Below are positions 1 through 9,529 of a stretch of 64,000 nucleotides of DNA, in pieces. Numbering within the stretch: position 1 is the first letter of the stretch; every line of letters starts with the position of its first letter. A program made the position numbers and the translations under genes. The notes beneath the pieces were generated by a model. The model saw only the letters and a list, made by a program, of their open reading frames with translations, was not told the DNA's origin and did no database searches. Source of the DNA: Pararhizobium_B sp963760965. Lineage in GTDB: Bacteria > Pseudomonadota > Alphaproteobacteria > Rhizobiales > Rhizobiaceae. The stretch lies in contig CAVXEW010000006.1 of NCBI GenBank assembly GCA_963760965.1, positions 248,001 through 312,000 on the forward strand. Direction: 5' to 3'.

Positions 1-1329
1 ATCGCCAACGCATTCTATCCGATGTTCTGCGGTTCCGCGTTCAAGAACAAGGGCGTGCAGCCCTTGCTTGATGCCGTCGTTGACTTCCTGCCGTCGCCGA
101 TCGACATCGCGGCGATCAAGGGCGTGGACGTCAAGTCGGGAGAGCCGACCAAGCGCAAGGCGAACGACAGCGAGCCCGTGTCGCTGCTTGCCTTCAAGAT
201 CATGAACGACCCGTTCGTCGGTTCGCTGACCTTCTGCCGTCTCTACTCGGGCAAGCTGGAGAAGGGCTCGTCGCTGTTGAACACGGTCAAGGAGAAGCGT
301 GAGCGTATCGGCCGCATGCTTCAGATGCACTCCAATTCGCGCGAGGACATCGACGTCGCCTATGCCGGTGACATCGTGGCGCTTGCCGGCCTCAAGGAGA
401 CGACGACGGGCGATACGCTGTGCGATCCGCTCTCGCCGGTCATCCTCGAGCGCATGGAGTTCCCGGATCCGGTGATCCAGATCGCGATCGAGCCGAAGAC
501 GAAGGGCGACCAGGAAAAGATGGGCCTCGCGCTCAACCGCCTGGCGGCCGAGGATCCGTCGTTCCGCGTCAAGACCGATGAGGAGTCGGGACAGACGATC
601 ATCGCCGGCATGGGCGAGCTTCACCTCGACATTCTGGTCGATCGCATGAAGCGTGAGTTCAAGGTCGAGGCGAATGTCGGTGCGCCGCAGGTCGCCTATC
701 GCGAGACCATCACCCGGGCCCACGAAGAAGACTACACGCACAAGAAGCAGTCCGGCGGTTCGGGCCAGTTCGCGCGCGTCAAGATCGTGTTCGAGCCGAA
801 CCCGGAAGGCGAGGAATTCGAGTTCGTCTCGAAGATCGTCGGCGGCTCGGTGCCGAAGGAATACATCCCGGGCGTCCAGAAGGGCATCGAGAGCGTGCTG
901 TCTTCAGGTCCGCTCGCCGGGTTCCCCATGCTGGGCGTCAAGGCGACGCTCGTCGACGGCGCCTATCACGACGTCGATTCGTCGGTCCTCGCCTTCGAGA
1001 TCGCAGGCCGCGCCTGCTTCCGCGAGGCGGCAAAGAAGGCCGGAGCCCAGCTCCTCGAGCCGATCATGAAGGTCGAGGTCGTGACCCCGGAAGACTATGT
1101 CGGCGATGTGATCGGCGACCTGAATTCGCGGCGCGGGCAGATCCAGGGACAGGAGCAGCGCGGCATTGCGATCGTCGTCAATGCGCATGTCCCGCTGGCA
1201 AACATGTTCAAGTATGTCGACAACCTGCGCTCCATGAGCCAGGGCCGCGCGCAGTACACCATGCAGTTCGATCACTATGCGCCGGTTCCCTCGAACGTCG
1301 CGCAGGAGATCCAGGCGAAATACGCCTGA
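1..1329 (+). CDS. fusA: Elongation factor G, 3' part
   Basis: Translational GTPase that drives ribosome translocation. The window starts inside the gene: the frame is open from base 1 and the first codons read IANAFYPM, so about 250 N-terminal residues, including most of the G domain, lie upstream. The 442 visible residues cover the end of the G domain and domains II to V. Diagnostic stretches are CGSAFKNKGVQPLL near the start, GELHLDILVDRMKREF, GGSVPKEYIPGV in domain IV, and the terminal GRAQYTMQFDHY. It is followed after 71 bp by tuf, the usual end of the str operon (rpsL-rpsG-fusA-tuf). Confidence 0.97.
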   Translation: MANAFYPMFCGSAFKNKGVQPLLDAVVDFLPSPIDIAAIKGVDVKSGEPTKRKANDSEPVSLLAFKIMNDPFVGSLTFCRLYSGKLEKGSSLLNTVKEKRERIGRMLQMHSNSREDIDVAYAGDIVALAGLKETTTGDTLCDPLSPVILERMEFPDPVIQIAIEPKTKGDQEKMGLALNRLAAEDPSFRVKTDEESGQTIIAGMGELHLDILVDRMKREFKVEANVGAPQVAYRETITRAHEEDYTHKKQSGGSGQFARVKIVFEPNPEGEEFEFVSKIVGGSVPKEYIPGVQKGIESVLSSGPLAGFPMLGVKATLVDGAYHDVDSSVLAFEIAGRACFREAAKKAGAQLLEPIMKVEVVTPEDYVGDVIGDLNSRRGQIQGQEQRGIAIVVNAHVPLANMFKYVDNLRSMSQGRAQYTMQFDHYAPVPSNVAQEIQAKYA

Positions 1330-1400
1330 CCCATAGCTAGCGAACCGAAGCAAGAACGGTAGTTCGTCCCCAGCGGACCAGAGATAACGGAGAGCCGAAA

Positions 1401-2576
<1,176 letters not shown>

Positions 2577-2596
2577 CAACAAGAGCCAGAGTGTCG

Positions 2597-2624
2597 GGCG
2601 CGCCGCCGGAACACGCGGCGCGCC
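2597..2624 (+). other. GC-rich hairpin between tuf and rpsJ
   Basis: A perfect 10-bp inverted repeat, GGCGCGCCGC (2597-2606) and its complement (2615-2624), with an 8-nt loop. No long T run follows, so it is a poor intrinsic terminator. It could be an attenuator, an RNA-stabilising hairpin or a processing site that separates tuf output from the S10 operon. Function is inferred from position only. Confidence 0.45.
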
Positions 2625-2650
2625 TTGCAACGCCAACAAGGACAAGTCGA

Positions 2651-2959
2651 ATGAACGGCCAGAATATCCGCATCCGCCTCAAGGCGTTCGATCACCGGAT
2701 CCTCGATGCCTCCACGCGCGAGATCGTGTCGACGGCCAAGCGGACCGGGGCAAGCGTGCGCGGTCCGGTGCCGCTGCCGACGCGGATCGAGAAGTTCACG
2801 GTCAACCGGTCGCCGCACATCGACAAGAAGAGCCGCGAGCAGTTCGAGATGCGCACGCACAAGCGGCTTCTCGACATCGTCGACCCGACGCCGCAGACGG
2901 TCGATGCGCTGATGAAGCTCGATCTCGCCGCCGGCGTCGACGTCGAGATCAAACTTTAA
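2651..2959 (+). CDS. rpsJ: 30S ribosomal protein S10
   Basis: S10 (NusE), 102 residues, the usual length. It belongs to the 30S head and also acts in transcription antitermination with NusB. The start MNGQNIRIRLKAFDHR and the motif GPVPLPTRIEKFTVNRSPH are characteristic. It is the first gene of the S10 operon and is separated from rplC by a 69-bp spacer with strong potential secondary structure. Confidence 0.98.
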   Translation: MNGQNIRIRLKAFDHRILDASTREIVSTAKRTGASVRGPVPLPTRIEKFTVNRSPHIDKKSREQFEMRTHKRLLDIVDPTPQTVDALMKLDLAAGVDVEIKL

Positions 2960-3009
2960 GAGCCGGTCGCGAAGCGACGATCCTGTCCGCCCCTGGCGGG
3001 CAGCGGCTC
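2960..3009 (+). promoter_or_regulatory. Candidate three-way-junction RNA, rpsJ-rplC spacer
   Basis: Three nested complementary segments fill the spacer. The closing helix is GAGCCG (2960-2965) with CGGCTC (3004-3009). Inside are hairpin GTCGC-GAA-GCGAC (2966-2978) and hairpin CTGTCCGCC-CCT-GGCGGGCAG (2983-3003; nine pairs, one a G-U). The rplC ribosome-binding site GAAAGGA follows directly. There is no T run, so a terminator is unlikely. A cis-regulatory element for the L3/L4 genes is an inference from location and structure. Confidence 0.5.
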
Positions 3010-3028
3010 CTCTGAAAGGAATGAACCA

Positions 3029-3752
3029 ATGCGTTCAGGTGTGATTGCACAGAAAGTGGGAATGACGCGGGTCTACAACGACGCCGGCGAGCATGTCCCC
3101 GTCACGGTTCTGCGGCTGCAGAACTGCCAGGTCGTCGCGCCAGCGGACCGAGGAGAAGAACGGCTACACCGCCGTTCAGCTCGGCGCCGGCGCGCGCAAG
3201 GTGAAGAATACGCCGAAGGCGATGCGCGGCCACTTCGCGACCGCCAGCGTCGAGCCGAAGGCGAAGGTCGTCGAGTTCCGCGTCTCCGCCGACAACCTGA
3301 TCGACGTCGGCGCGGAGATCACCGCCGGCCACTTCGTCCAGGGCCAGCTCGTCGACGTCACCGGCACGACGATCGGCAAGGGCTTCGCCGGCGCCATGAA
3401 GCGCCACAATTTCGGCGGCCTTCGCGCCACGCACGGCGTGTCGATCTCCCACCGCTCGCACGGCTCGACCGGTTCCAACCAGGATCCGGGCAAGGTCTGG
3501 AAGGGCAAGAAGATGGCCGGTCACATGGGCCAGACCCGCGTGACCACGCAGAACCTCGAGGTCGTCTCGACCGACGAGGAGCGCGGCCTGATCCTGATCA
3601 AGGGCGCCGTCCCGGGCTCGAAGGGCTCCTGGATCCTCGTGCGCGACGCCGTCAAGTCACCGATTCCGGAAAACGCGCCGCGTCCGGCCGCCGTCAAGGC
3701 GAAGGACGGGCAGGCGGCTCCGGCAGAAGCTTCGAACGAGGGAGCCGAATAA
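3029..3752 (+). CDS. rplC: 50S ribosomal protein L3 (one apparent frameshift)
   Basis: L3, an early-assembly 50S protein near the peptidyl-transferase centre, about 240 residues once repaired. The N-terminal frame reads MRSGVIAQKVGMTRVYNDAG up to QVVA; the rest (RTEEKNGYTAVQLGAG, KRHNFGG, HGSTGSNQDPGKVWKGKKMAGHMG) is one frame later. One surplus C at 3140/3141 (GCG-C-CAG) explains this. L3 is essential, so a sequence error is far more likely than a real mutation. The stop overlaps the rplD start by one base. Confidence 0.95.
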
Positions 3753-4378
3753 TGGATCTCACCGTCACCACGCTCGAGGGCAAGGACGCCGGCAAGGTCT
3801 CCCTTTCCGATGCGATCTTCGGCCTCGAGCCGCGCGAGGACATCCTCGCCCGCGTCGTGCGCTGGCAGCTGGCGAAGAAGCAGCAGGGCACGCCACAAGT
3901 CGCTCGACCGCGCCGGAGATCGCCCGCACCGGCGCGAAGATGTACCGGCAGAAGGGCACCGGCCGCGCCCGCCATTCGTCCGCGCGCGTCCCGCAGTTCC
4001 GCGGCGGCGGCAAGGCGCACGGCCCGGTCGTGCGCAGCCACGAGCACGACCTTCCGAAGAAGGTGCGCGCGCTCGGCCTGCGCCACGCGCTGTCGGCCAA
4101 GCTTCGCTCGCAGGACCTGATCGTCGTCGACGACCTCGCGGCTGCCGAAGGAGCCAAGACGAAGGCGCTGTCCGGATCCCTCGACAAGCTCGGCCTGTCG
4201 AACGCCCTGTTCATCGGCGGCTGCCGAGCTCGACGGCAACTTCCGGCTCGCGGCCAAGAACATCCCGAACATCGACGTCCTGCCGGTCCAGGGCATCAAC
4301 GTCTACGACATCCTGCGCCGCGGCAAGCTCGTCCTGTCGAAGGCCGCGATCGAAGCTCTGGAGGAGCGGTTCAAATGA
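3752..4378 (+). CDS. rplD: 50S ribosomal protein L4 (three apparent frameshifts)
   Basis: L4 of about 207 residues after repair; it lines the exit tunnel and in some bacteria represses its own operon. The protein is spread over three frames: MDLTVTTLEGKDAGKVSL to KKQQGT, then HKSLDRA, then RTGAKMYRQKGTGRARHSS to ALFIGG, then ELDGNFRLAAKNIPN to the end EALEERFK. Surplus bases lie at 3893/3894 (C), 3915/3916 (G) and 4222 (T). Every piece is intact and the gene is essential, so these are probably sequencing errors. The stop overlaps the rplW start (ATGA). Confidence 0.93.
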
Positions 4379-4668
4379 CGGATCTTCGCCACTACGACGT
4401 GATCGTCTCGCCGGTGATCACCGAGAAGTCGACCATGGTCTCCGAGCACAACCAGGTGATGTTCAACGTCGCCCGCAAGGCGACGAAGCCCGAGATCAAG
4501 GCCGCCGTCGAGGCGCTCTTCGGCGTCAAGGTCACGGGCGTCAACACGCTCGTCCGCAAGGGCAAGCTGAAGCGCTTCAAGGGCGTCACCGGCCGCCAGT
4601 CGGACGTCAAGAAGGCTGTCGTGACGCTGGCCGAAGGCCAGTCGATCGACGTCTCGACCGGACTTTGA
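4375..4668 (+). CDS. rplW: 50S ribosomal protein L23
   Basis: L23, 97 residues, located at the tunnel exit, where it docks trigger factor and SRP. Recognised from HYDVIVSPVITEKST near the N-terminus and KAAVEALFGVKVTGVNT. It starts inside the rplD stop codon, so translation of the two is probably coupled. No frame break is seen within the gene. Confidence 0.97.
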   Translation: MTDLRHYDVIVSPVITEKSTMVSEHNQVMFNVARKATKPEIKAAVEALFGVKVTGVNTLVRKGKLKRFKGVTGRQSDVKKAVVTLAEGQSIDVSTGL

Positions 4669-4711
4669 TGGACAAGGCCCACGCGGGTAGAGACCCAAAG
4701 GGAACAGAAAA

Positions 4712-5548
4712 ATGGCATTGAAAAGCTACAACCCGACGAGCCCGAGCCAGCGCCAGCTTGTCATCGTCGAGCGCTCCGGCCTCCACAAGGGCAAGCCGGT
4801 CAAGGCGCTGACGCAGGGCCTGTCGTCGAAGGGCGGCCGCAACAATCTCGGCCGCATCACGGCGCGCTACCAGGGCGGTGGCCACAAGCGCACCTACCGC
4901 ATCGTCGACTTCAAGCGCCGCAAGTTCGGCGTCGAAGGCACGGTGGAGCGACTGGAATACGATCCGAACCGTTCCGCCTTCATCGCTCTGGTGAATTATG
5001 CCGACGGCGAGCAGGCCTACATCCTTGCACCGCAGCGCCTGGCTGCCGGCGACAAGGTGCTTGCATCGGACAAGGCGATCGACGTGAAGCCCGGCAACAC
5101 CATGCCGCTGCAGTCGATGCCGGTCGGCACGATCGTCCACAACGTCGAGATGAAGCCCGCCAAGGGCGGCCAGATGGCCCGTTCGGCAGGCACCTACGCC
5201 CAGCTCGTCGGCCGCGACCAGGGCATGGCGATCCTCAGGCTGAGCTCCGGCGAACAGCGCCTCGTCTCGGGCCTGTGCCTGGCGACCGTTGGCGCGGTGT
5301 CCAATCCGGACCATTCGAACATCAACGACGGCAAGGCCGGCCGCACGCGCTGGCGCGGCAAGCGCCCGCATGTGCGCGGCGTCGTCATGAACCCGGTCGA
5401 TCACCCGCACGGCGGCGGCGAGGGCCGCACCTCGGGCGGCCGTCACCCGGTCACGCCGTGGGGCAAGCCGACCAAGGGCAAGCGGACGCGCTCCAACAAG
5501 GCGACCGACAAGTTCATCATGCGCTCGCGTCACCAGCGCAAGAAGTAA
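4712..5548 (+). CDS. rplB: 50S ribosomal protein L2
   Basis: L2, 278 residues, needed for subunit association and peptidyl transfer. The family motif GGRNNLGRITARYQGGGHKR lies near residues 43-62, and the conserved loop MNPVDHPHGGGEGR near residue 227 carries the functionally important histidine. It lies 43 bp after rplW and 17 bp before rpsS, the canonical S10 operon order. Confidence 0.98.
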   Translation: MALKSYNPTSPSQRQLVIVERSGLHKGKPVKALTQGLSSKGGRNNLGRITARYQGGGHKRTYRIVDFKRRKFGVEGTVERLEYDPNRSAFIALVNYADGEQAYILAPQRLAAGDKVLASDKAIDVKPGNTMPLQSMPVGTIVHNVEMKPAKGGQMARSAGTYAQLVGRDQGMAILRLSSGEQRLVSGLCLATVGAVSNPDHSNINDGKAGRTRWRGKRPHVRGVVMNPVDHPHGGGEGRTSGGRHPVTPWGKPTKGKRTRSNKATDKFIMRSRHQRKK

Positions 5549-5565
5549 GAGAAAGGTAGTCAGCA

Positions 5566-5844
5566 GTGGCTCGTTCAGTTTGGAAAGGACCGTTCGTCGA
5601 CGGCTATCTTCTCAAGAAGGCTGAGAAGGTGCGCGAAGGCGGCCGGAATGAGGTCATCAAGATGTGGAGCCGTCGCTCCACCATCCTGCCGCAGTTCGTC
5701 GGCCTGACCTTCGGCGTCTACAACGGCAACAAGCACATTCCCGTGTCCGTCAACGAGGACATGGTCGGGCACAAGTTCGGCGAGTTCGCTCCGACCCGGA
5801 CCTATTACGGCCACGGCGCGGACAAGAAAGCGAAGAGGAAGTAA
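5566..5844 (+). CDS. rpsS: 30S ribosomal protein S19
   Basis: S19, 92 residues, a 30S head protein that contacts S13 and the A-site finger bridge. It begins with GTG (MARSVWKGPFVDGYL) preceded by GAAAGG. The conserved WSRRSTILPQFVG and KFGEFAPTRTY are present. It is followed after two bases by rplV. Confidence 0.98.
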   Translation: MARSVWKGPFVDGYLLKKAEKVREGGRNEVIKMWSRRSTILPQFVGLTFGVYNGNKHIPVSVNEDMVGHKFGEFAPTRTYYGHGADKKAKRK

Positions 5845-5846
5845 CG

Positions 5847-6236
5847 ATGGGCAAGGCCAAAGCCGAACGCCGGCTGAAGGACAACGAAGCGCAGGCGGTC
5901 GCCCGCACGCTTCGCGTCAGCCCGCAGAAGCTCAATCTCGTCGCCGCGATGATCCGCGGCAAGAAGGTCGACCGGGCCCTGGCCGAGCTGGAATTCTCGC
6001 GCAAGCGCATTGCCGGCACCGTCAGGAAGACGCTGGAGTCCGCGATCGCCAATGCCGAGAACAATCACGATCTCGACGTCGACTCGCTCGTCGTGGCCGA
6101 GGCATTCGTCGGCAAGTCGATCGTCATGAAGCGCTTCCATGCCCGCGGTCGCGGCCGCGCGTCTCGCGTCGAGAAGCCGTTCTCGCACCTGACGATCGTC
6201 GTGCGGGAAGTCGAAGAAACAGGGAAGGCCGCGTAA
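5847..6236 (+). CDS. rplV: 50S ribosomal protein L22
   Basis: L22, 129 residues, whose long loop lines the nascent-chain tunnel. The start MGKAKAERRLKDNEAQA was chosen because the ATG follows AGAGGAAG and sits just after the rpsS stop. The C-terminal loop RFHARGRGRASRVEKPFSHLT is typical of the family. Its stop overlaps the rpsC start by one base. Confidence 0.97.
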   Translation: MGKAKAERRLKDNEAQAVARTLRVSPQKLNLVAAMIRGKKVDRALAELEFSRKRIAGTVRKTLESAIANAENNHDLDVDSLVVAEAFVGKSIVMKRFHARGRGRASRVEKPFSHLTIVVREVEETGKAA

Positions 6237-6940
6237 TGGGACAGAAGATTAATCCGATCGGCCTGCGGCTCGGCATCAACCGGACCTGGGATTCCCGCTG
6301 GTTCGCCGACAACGCCGAGTACGGGCAGTTGCTGCACGAGGACCTGAAGATCCGCGAGTATCTGATGGACCAGCTGAAGCAGGCTGCGGTGTCCAAGGTC
6401 GTCATCGAACGCCCGCACAAGAAGTGCCGCGTCACGATCCACTCGGCGCGCCCGGGCCTGATCATCGGCAAGAAGGGCGCCGACATCGAGAAGCTGCGCC
6501 GCAAGCTCACCGAGATGACGAAGTCGGAGACCCATCTGAACATCGTCGAGGTTCGCAAGCCCGAGACCGACGCCGCGCTCGTCGCGCAGTCCATTGCCCA
6601 GCAGCTCGAGCGCCGCGTGGCGTTCCGCAGGGCCATGAAGCGCGCCGTCCAGTCGGCGATGCGCCTCGGCGCTGAAGGCATCCGCATCACCTCGGCCGGC
6701 CGCCTCGGCGGCGCCGAGATCGCGCGGACCGAGTGGTATCGCGAGGGTCGTGTGCCGCTGCACACGCTGCGCGCCGACATCGATTACGGCACGGCCGAGG
6801 CGCACACGGCCTACGGCATCTGCGGAATCAAGGTTTGGATCTTCAAGGGCGAGATCCTTGAGCACGATCCGATGGCGTCGGAACGCCGCGCCACCGAGGG
6901 CGACCAGCAGGGCGGCGGCCGTCGCCGCGAGAACGCCTAG
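6236..6940 (+). CDS. rpsC: 30S ribosomal protein S3
   Basis: S3, 234 residues, part of the mRNA entry helicase of the 30S subunit. It opens with MGQKINPIGLRLGINRTWDS and has the KH-domain GxxG loop IIGKKGADIEKLR near residue 77. The C-terminal domain contains GRLGGAEIARTEWYREGRVPLHTLRA in interrupted form. It starts inside the rplV stop codon. Confidence 0.98.
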   Translation: MGQKINPIGLRLGINRTWDSRWFADNAEYGQLLHEDLKIREYLMDQLKQAAVSKVVIERPHKKCRVTIHSARPGLIIGKKGADIEKLRRKLTEMTKSETHLNIVEVRKPETDAALVAQSIAQQLERRVAFRRAMKRAVQSAMRLGAEGIRITSAGRLGGAEIARTEWYREGRVPLHTLRADIDYGTAEAHTAYGICGIKVWIFKGEILEHDPMASERRATEGDQQGGGRRRENA

Positions 6941-6977
6941 CTAGCGCCCGAGGCAGACAAGTTCGAGGAATTGGAAA

Positions 6978-7391
6978 ATGTTGCAGCCAAAGCGTACGAA
7001 GTACCGCAAGCAGTTCAAGGGCCGCATCCATGGCGTGGCCAAGGGCGGCTACGATCTCGCCTTCGGGGCGTACGGGCTCAAGGCCCAGGAGCCTGATCGC
7101 GTCAACGCGCGCCAGATCGAAGCGGCCCGTCGTGCGATCACCCGTCACATGAAGCGCGCCGGCCGTGTGTGGATCCGCATCTTCCCGGACGTTCCGGTCA
7201 CCTCGAAGCCGACCGAAGTGCGCATGGGCAAGGGCAAGGGGTCGGTCGACTACTGGGCCTGCAAGGTCAAGCCGGGCCGCATCATGTTCGAGATCGACGG
7301 CGTGCCGGAAGACTTGGCGCGCGAGGCGCTGCGTCTTGGCGCGGCGAAGCTGTCGGTCAAGACCCGTTTCGTTCAGCGCATCGCCGAATGA
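6978..7391 (+). CDS. rplP: 50S ribosomal protein L16
   Basis: L16, 137 residues, which positions A-site tRNA near the peptidyl-transferase centre. Characteristic segments are MLQPKRTKYRKQFKGR at the N-terminus, RVWIRIFPDVPVTSKPTEVR and MGKGKGSVDYWACKVKPG. The position between rpsC and rpmC is canonical. Confidence 0.98.
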   Translation: MLQPKRTKYRKQFKGRIHGVAKGGYDLAFGAYGLKAQEPDRVNARQIEAARRAITRHMKRAGRVWIRIFPDVPVTSKPTEVRMGKGKGSVDYWACKVKPGRIMFEIDGVPEDLAREALRLGAAKLSVKTRFVQRIAE

Positions 7392-7415
7392 CGGGCGGGA
7401 TCAGGAGTTAGAGCC

Positions 7416-7616
7416 ATGAAAGCTACAGACGTCCGCTCGAAGACGATCGACGAACTGAACGACGAGCTCGCCAAGCTGAAGAAGGAGCAGTTCAACCTGC
7501 GCTTCCAGAGGGCTACCGGCCAGCTCGAGAAGACCGCGCGCGTGCGCGAAGTCCGTCGTGACATCGCCCGCGTCAAGACAATCGCCCGCCAGAAGGCGGC
7601 AGAAGCCAAGGCTTAG
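7416..7616 (+). CDS. rpmC: 50S ribosomal protein L29
   Basis: L29, 66 residues, a two-helix protein at the tunnel exit next to L23. Recognised from MKATDVRSKTIDELNDEL and the KKEQFNLRFQRATGQLE motif. It is followed 12 bp later by rpsQ. Confidence 0.96.
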   Translation: MKATDVRSKTIDELNDELAKLKKEQFNLRFQRATGQLEKTARVREVRRDIARVKTIARQKAAEAKA

Positions 7617-7628
7617 AGGAATAAGACA

Positions 7629-7871
7629 ATGCCGAAACGCATTCTGCAGGGCACCGTCGTCAGCGACAAGAACGACAAGACCGTCGTCGTCAGGGTGGAG
7701 CGCCGTTTTGCGCACCCGCTGATGCAGAAGACCGTGCGCCGTTCGAAGAAGTACAAGGCGCACGACGAGAGCAACCAGTTCAAGGTCGGCGACGTCGTCT
7801 CTATCCAGGAGTGCGCGCCGATTTCCAAGGACAAGTGCTGGACCGTCGTCTCCACGGCGGCGGCGAACTGA
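7629..7871 (+). CDS. rpsQ: 30S ribosomal protein S17
   Basis: S17, 80 residues, an OB-fold primary 16S rRNA binder. MPKRILQGTVVSDKNDKT and VERRFAHPLMQKTVRRSKKY identify it. It closes the S10 operon in the usual order. A short hairpin (GGGTG-TTCGC-CACCC, 7890-7904) lies in the following gap to rplN. Confidence 0.97.
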   Translation: MPKRILQGTVVSDKNDKTVVVRVERRFAHPLMQKTVRRSKKYKAHDESNQFKVGDVVSIQECAPISKDKCWTVVSTAAAN

Positions 7872-7933
7872 ACGAACAAGGGCAGGGCAGGGTGTTCGCC
7901 ACCCGGCCTCAAGGATAAAGAAGGCGGCCTGAC

Positions 7934-8302
7934 ATGATTCAGATGCAAACAAACCTCGACGTCGCGGACAACTCCGGCGCCCGTCGTGTCATGTGCATCA
8001 AGGTGCTGGGCGGTTCGAAGCGGAAATACGCTTCCATCGGCGACGTCATCGTCGTTTCCGTGAAGGAAGCCATTCCGCGCGGCCGCGTGAAGAAGGGCGA
8101 CGTGATGAAGGCGGTGATCGTGCGGACCGCCAAGGATATCCGTCGTTCCGACGGCAGCGTCATCCGTTTCGACAAGAACGCGGCCGTTCTCGTCGACAAC
8201 AAGAAAGAGCCGATCGGCACCCGCATCTTCGGACCGGTTCCGCGCGAGCTTCGCGCCAAGAGCCACATGAAGATCATCTCGCTGGCTCCCGAAGTGCTTT
8301 AA
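7934..8302 (+). CDS. rplN: 50S ribosomal protein L14
   Basis: L14, 122 residues, a 50S protein at the inter-subunit bridge and the docking site for the silencing factor RsfS. It begins MIQMQTNLDVADNSGARRV, with GDVIVVSVKEAIPRGRVKKG in the middle. It is the first gene of the spc operon and follows a 62-bp gap after rpsQ. Confidence 0.98.
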   Translation: MIQMQTNLDVADNSGARRVMCIKVLGGSKRKYASIGDVIVVSVKEAIPRGRVKKGDVMKAVIVRTAKDIRRSDGSVIRFDKNAAVLVDNKKEPIGTRIFGPVPRELRAKSHMKIISLAPEVL

Positions 8303-8314
8303 GGAGCGAAACCG

Positions 8315-8626
8315 ATGCAGAAGATCCGCAAAGGCGACAAGGTCGTCGTCCTGGCCGGCAAGGACAAGGGCCGCTCCGGTGAAGTCCTCAAGGTCATGCC
8401 CAAGGAGAACCGCGCGGTTGTCCAGGGGTTGAATATCATCCAGCGCCACCAGCGCCAGACGCAGAGCCAGGAAGGCGGCATCCTGAGGAAGGAAGCGCCG
8501 ATCCACCTGTCGAACCTGGCCGTCGCCGACCCGAAGGACGGCAAGCCGACCCGTGTCGGCTTCAAGGTGGACGGCGAGCGCAAGGTGCGCGTCGCAAAGC
8601 GTTCGGGAGAAGTGATCGATGGCTGA
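8315..8626 (+). CDS. rplX: 50S ribosomal protein L24
   Basis: L24, 103 residues, an assembly initiator of the 50S subunit. The N-terminal KOW motif is seen as IRKGDKVVVLAGKDKGRSGEV. Its last codons overlap the first eight bases of rplE, so the two are probably translationally coupled. Confidence 0.97.
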   Translation: MQKIRKGDKVVVLAGKDKGRSGEVLKVMPKENRAVVQGLNIIQRHQRQTQSQEGGILRKEAPIHLSNLAVADPKDGKPTRVGFKVDGERKVRVAKRSGEVIDG

Positions 8627-9176
8627 CACGAACTACGAGCCGCGGCTCAAGGCCGAATTCAACACTCGCATCCGCAAGGCGTTGAAGGAGCAGTTCTCCT
8701 ATCCCAACGAGATGCAGATTCCGCGCCTGGAAAAGATCGTCGTCAACATGGGCGTCGGCGAAGCTACGGCTGACTCCAAGAAGCCGGCGGCCGCAGCCGC
8801 CGACCTCGCGGCGATCTCCGGCCAGAAGGCCGTGGTCACCCATGCCCGCAAGTCGATTGCAGGCTTCAAGGTGCGCGAAGGCATGCCGATCGGCGCCAAG
8901 GTGACGCTGCGCGGCAACCGCATGTATGAGTTCATGGACCGCCTGATCAACGTCGCGCTCCCGCGCGTCCGCGACTTCCGCGGCCTGAACCCGAAGAGCT
9001 TTGACGGCCGTGGCAATTTCGCCATGGGCATCAAGGAACACATCGTGTTCCCGGAGATCAACTACGACAAGGTCGATCAGATCTGGGGCATGGACGTCAT
9101 CGTTTGCACGACGGCAGACACGGACGACGAAGCACGGGCTCTTCTGAAAGAGTTCAATTTCCCGTTCCGCCAGTAA
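8619..9176 (+). CDS. rplE: 50S ribosomal protein L5
   Basis: L5, 185 residues, which binds 5S rRNA and contacts P-site tRNA. Family segments: QIPRLEKIVVNMGVGEA, AVVTHARKSIAGFKVREGMPIG and FGMGIKEH-type sequence FAMGIKEHIVFPEI. In E. coli the S8 repressor binds near the start of this gene; no attempt was made to fold that site here. Confidence 0.98.
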   Translation: MADTNYEPRLKAEFNTRIRKALKEQFSYPNEMQIPRLEKIVVNMGVGEATADSKKPAAAAADLAAISGQKAVVTHARKSIAGFKVREGMPIGAKVTLRGNRMYEFMDRLINVALPRVRDFRGLNPKSFDGRGNFAMGIKEHIVFPEINYDKVDQIWGMDVIVCTTADTDDEARALLKEFNFPFRQ

Positions 9177-9211
9177 CCGTAACGGCAAGCGTAGAGAAGG
9201 ATTTCTGAGAC

Positions 9212-9517
9212 ATGGCGAAGACAAGCGCAGTCGAGAAGAACAAGCGCCGCCGCAGACTGGTCGCCCGCGACGCCGGCAAGCGCGCCGCCCTGAAGGCGGT
9301 CATCCAGGATCAGTCGATGCCGATCGAGGAGCGCTTCCGCGCCACCCTCAAGCTGGCGGAAATGCCGCGCAACGGCTCCAAGACGCGTATCCGCAACCGT
9401 TGCGAGGTATCGGGCCGTCCGCGCGGCTATTATCGCAAGCTGAAGATGTCGCGTATCGCTCTTCGCGAACTGGGCTCGCTCGGCAAGGTGCCGGGCGTGG
9501 TCAAGTCGAGCTGGTAA
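9212..9517 (+). CDS. rpsN: 30S ribosomal protein S14
   Basis: S14, 101 residues, the long form typical of Proteobacteria. It lacks the zinc-binding CxxC pair of the short form. MAKTSAVEKNKRRRRLV and the C-terminal RCEVSGRPRGYYRKLKMSR identify it. It lies between rplE and rpsH, as expected in the spc operon. Confidence 0.97.
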   Translation: MAKTSAVEKNKRRRRLVARDAGKRAALKAVIQDQSMPIEERFRATLKLAEMPRNGSKTRIRNRCEVSGRPRGYYRKLKMSRIALRELGSLGKVPGVVKSSW

Positions 9518-9529
9518 GGAGACGGGCTC

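Noticed and set aside
3752..4378. Programmed ribosomal frameshifting in rplD or rplC
   Set aside because: No slippery sequence or downstream pseudoknot is evident, three shifts in one gene would be needed, and the same kind of lesion occurs in unrelated genes. Sequence error is simpler.
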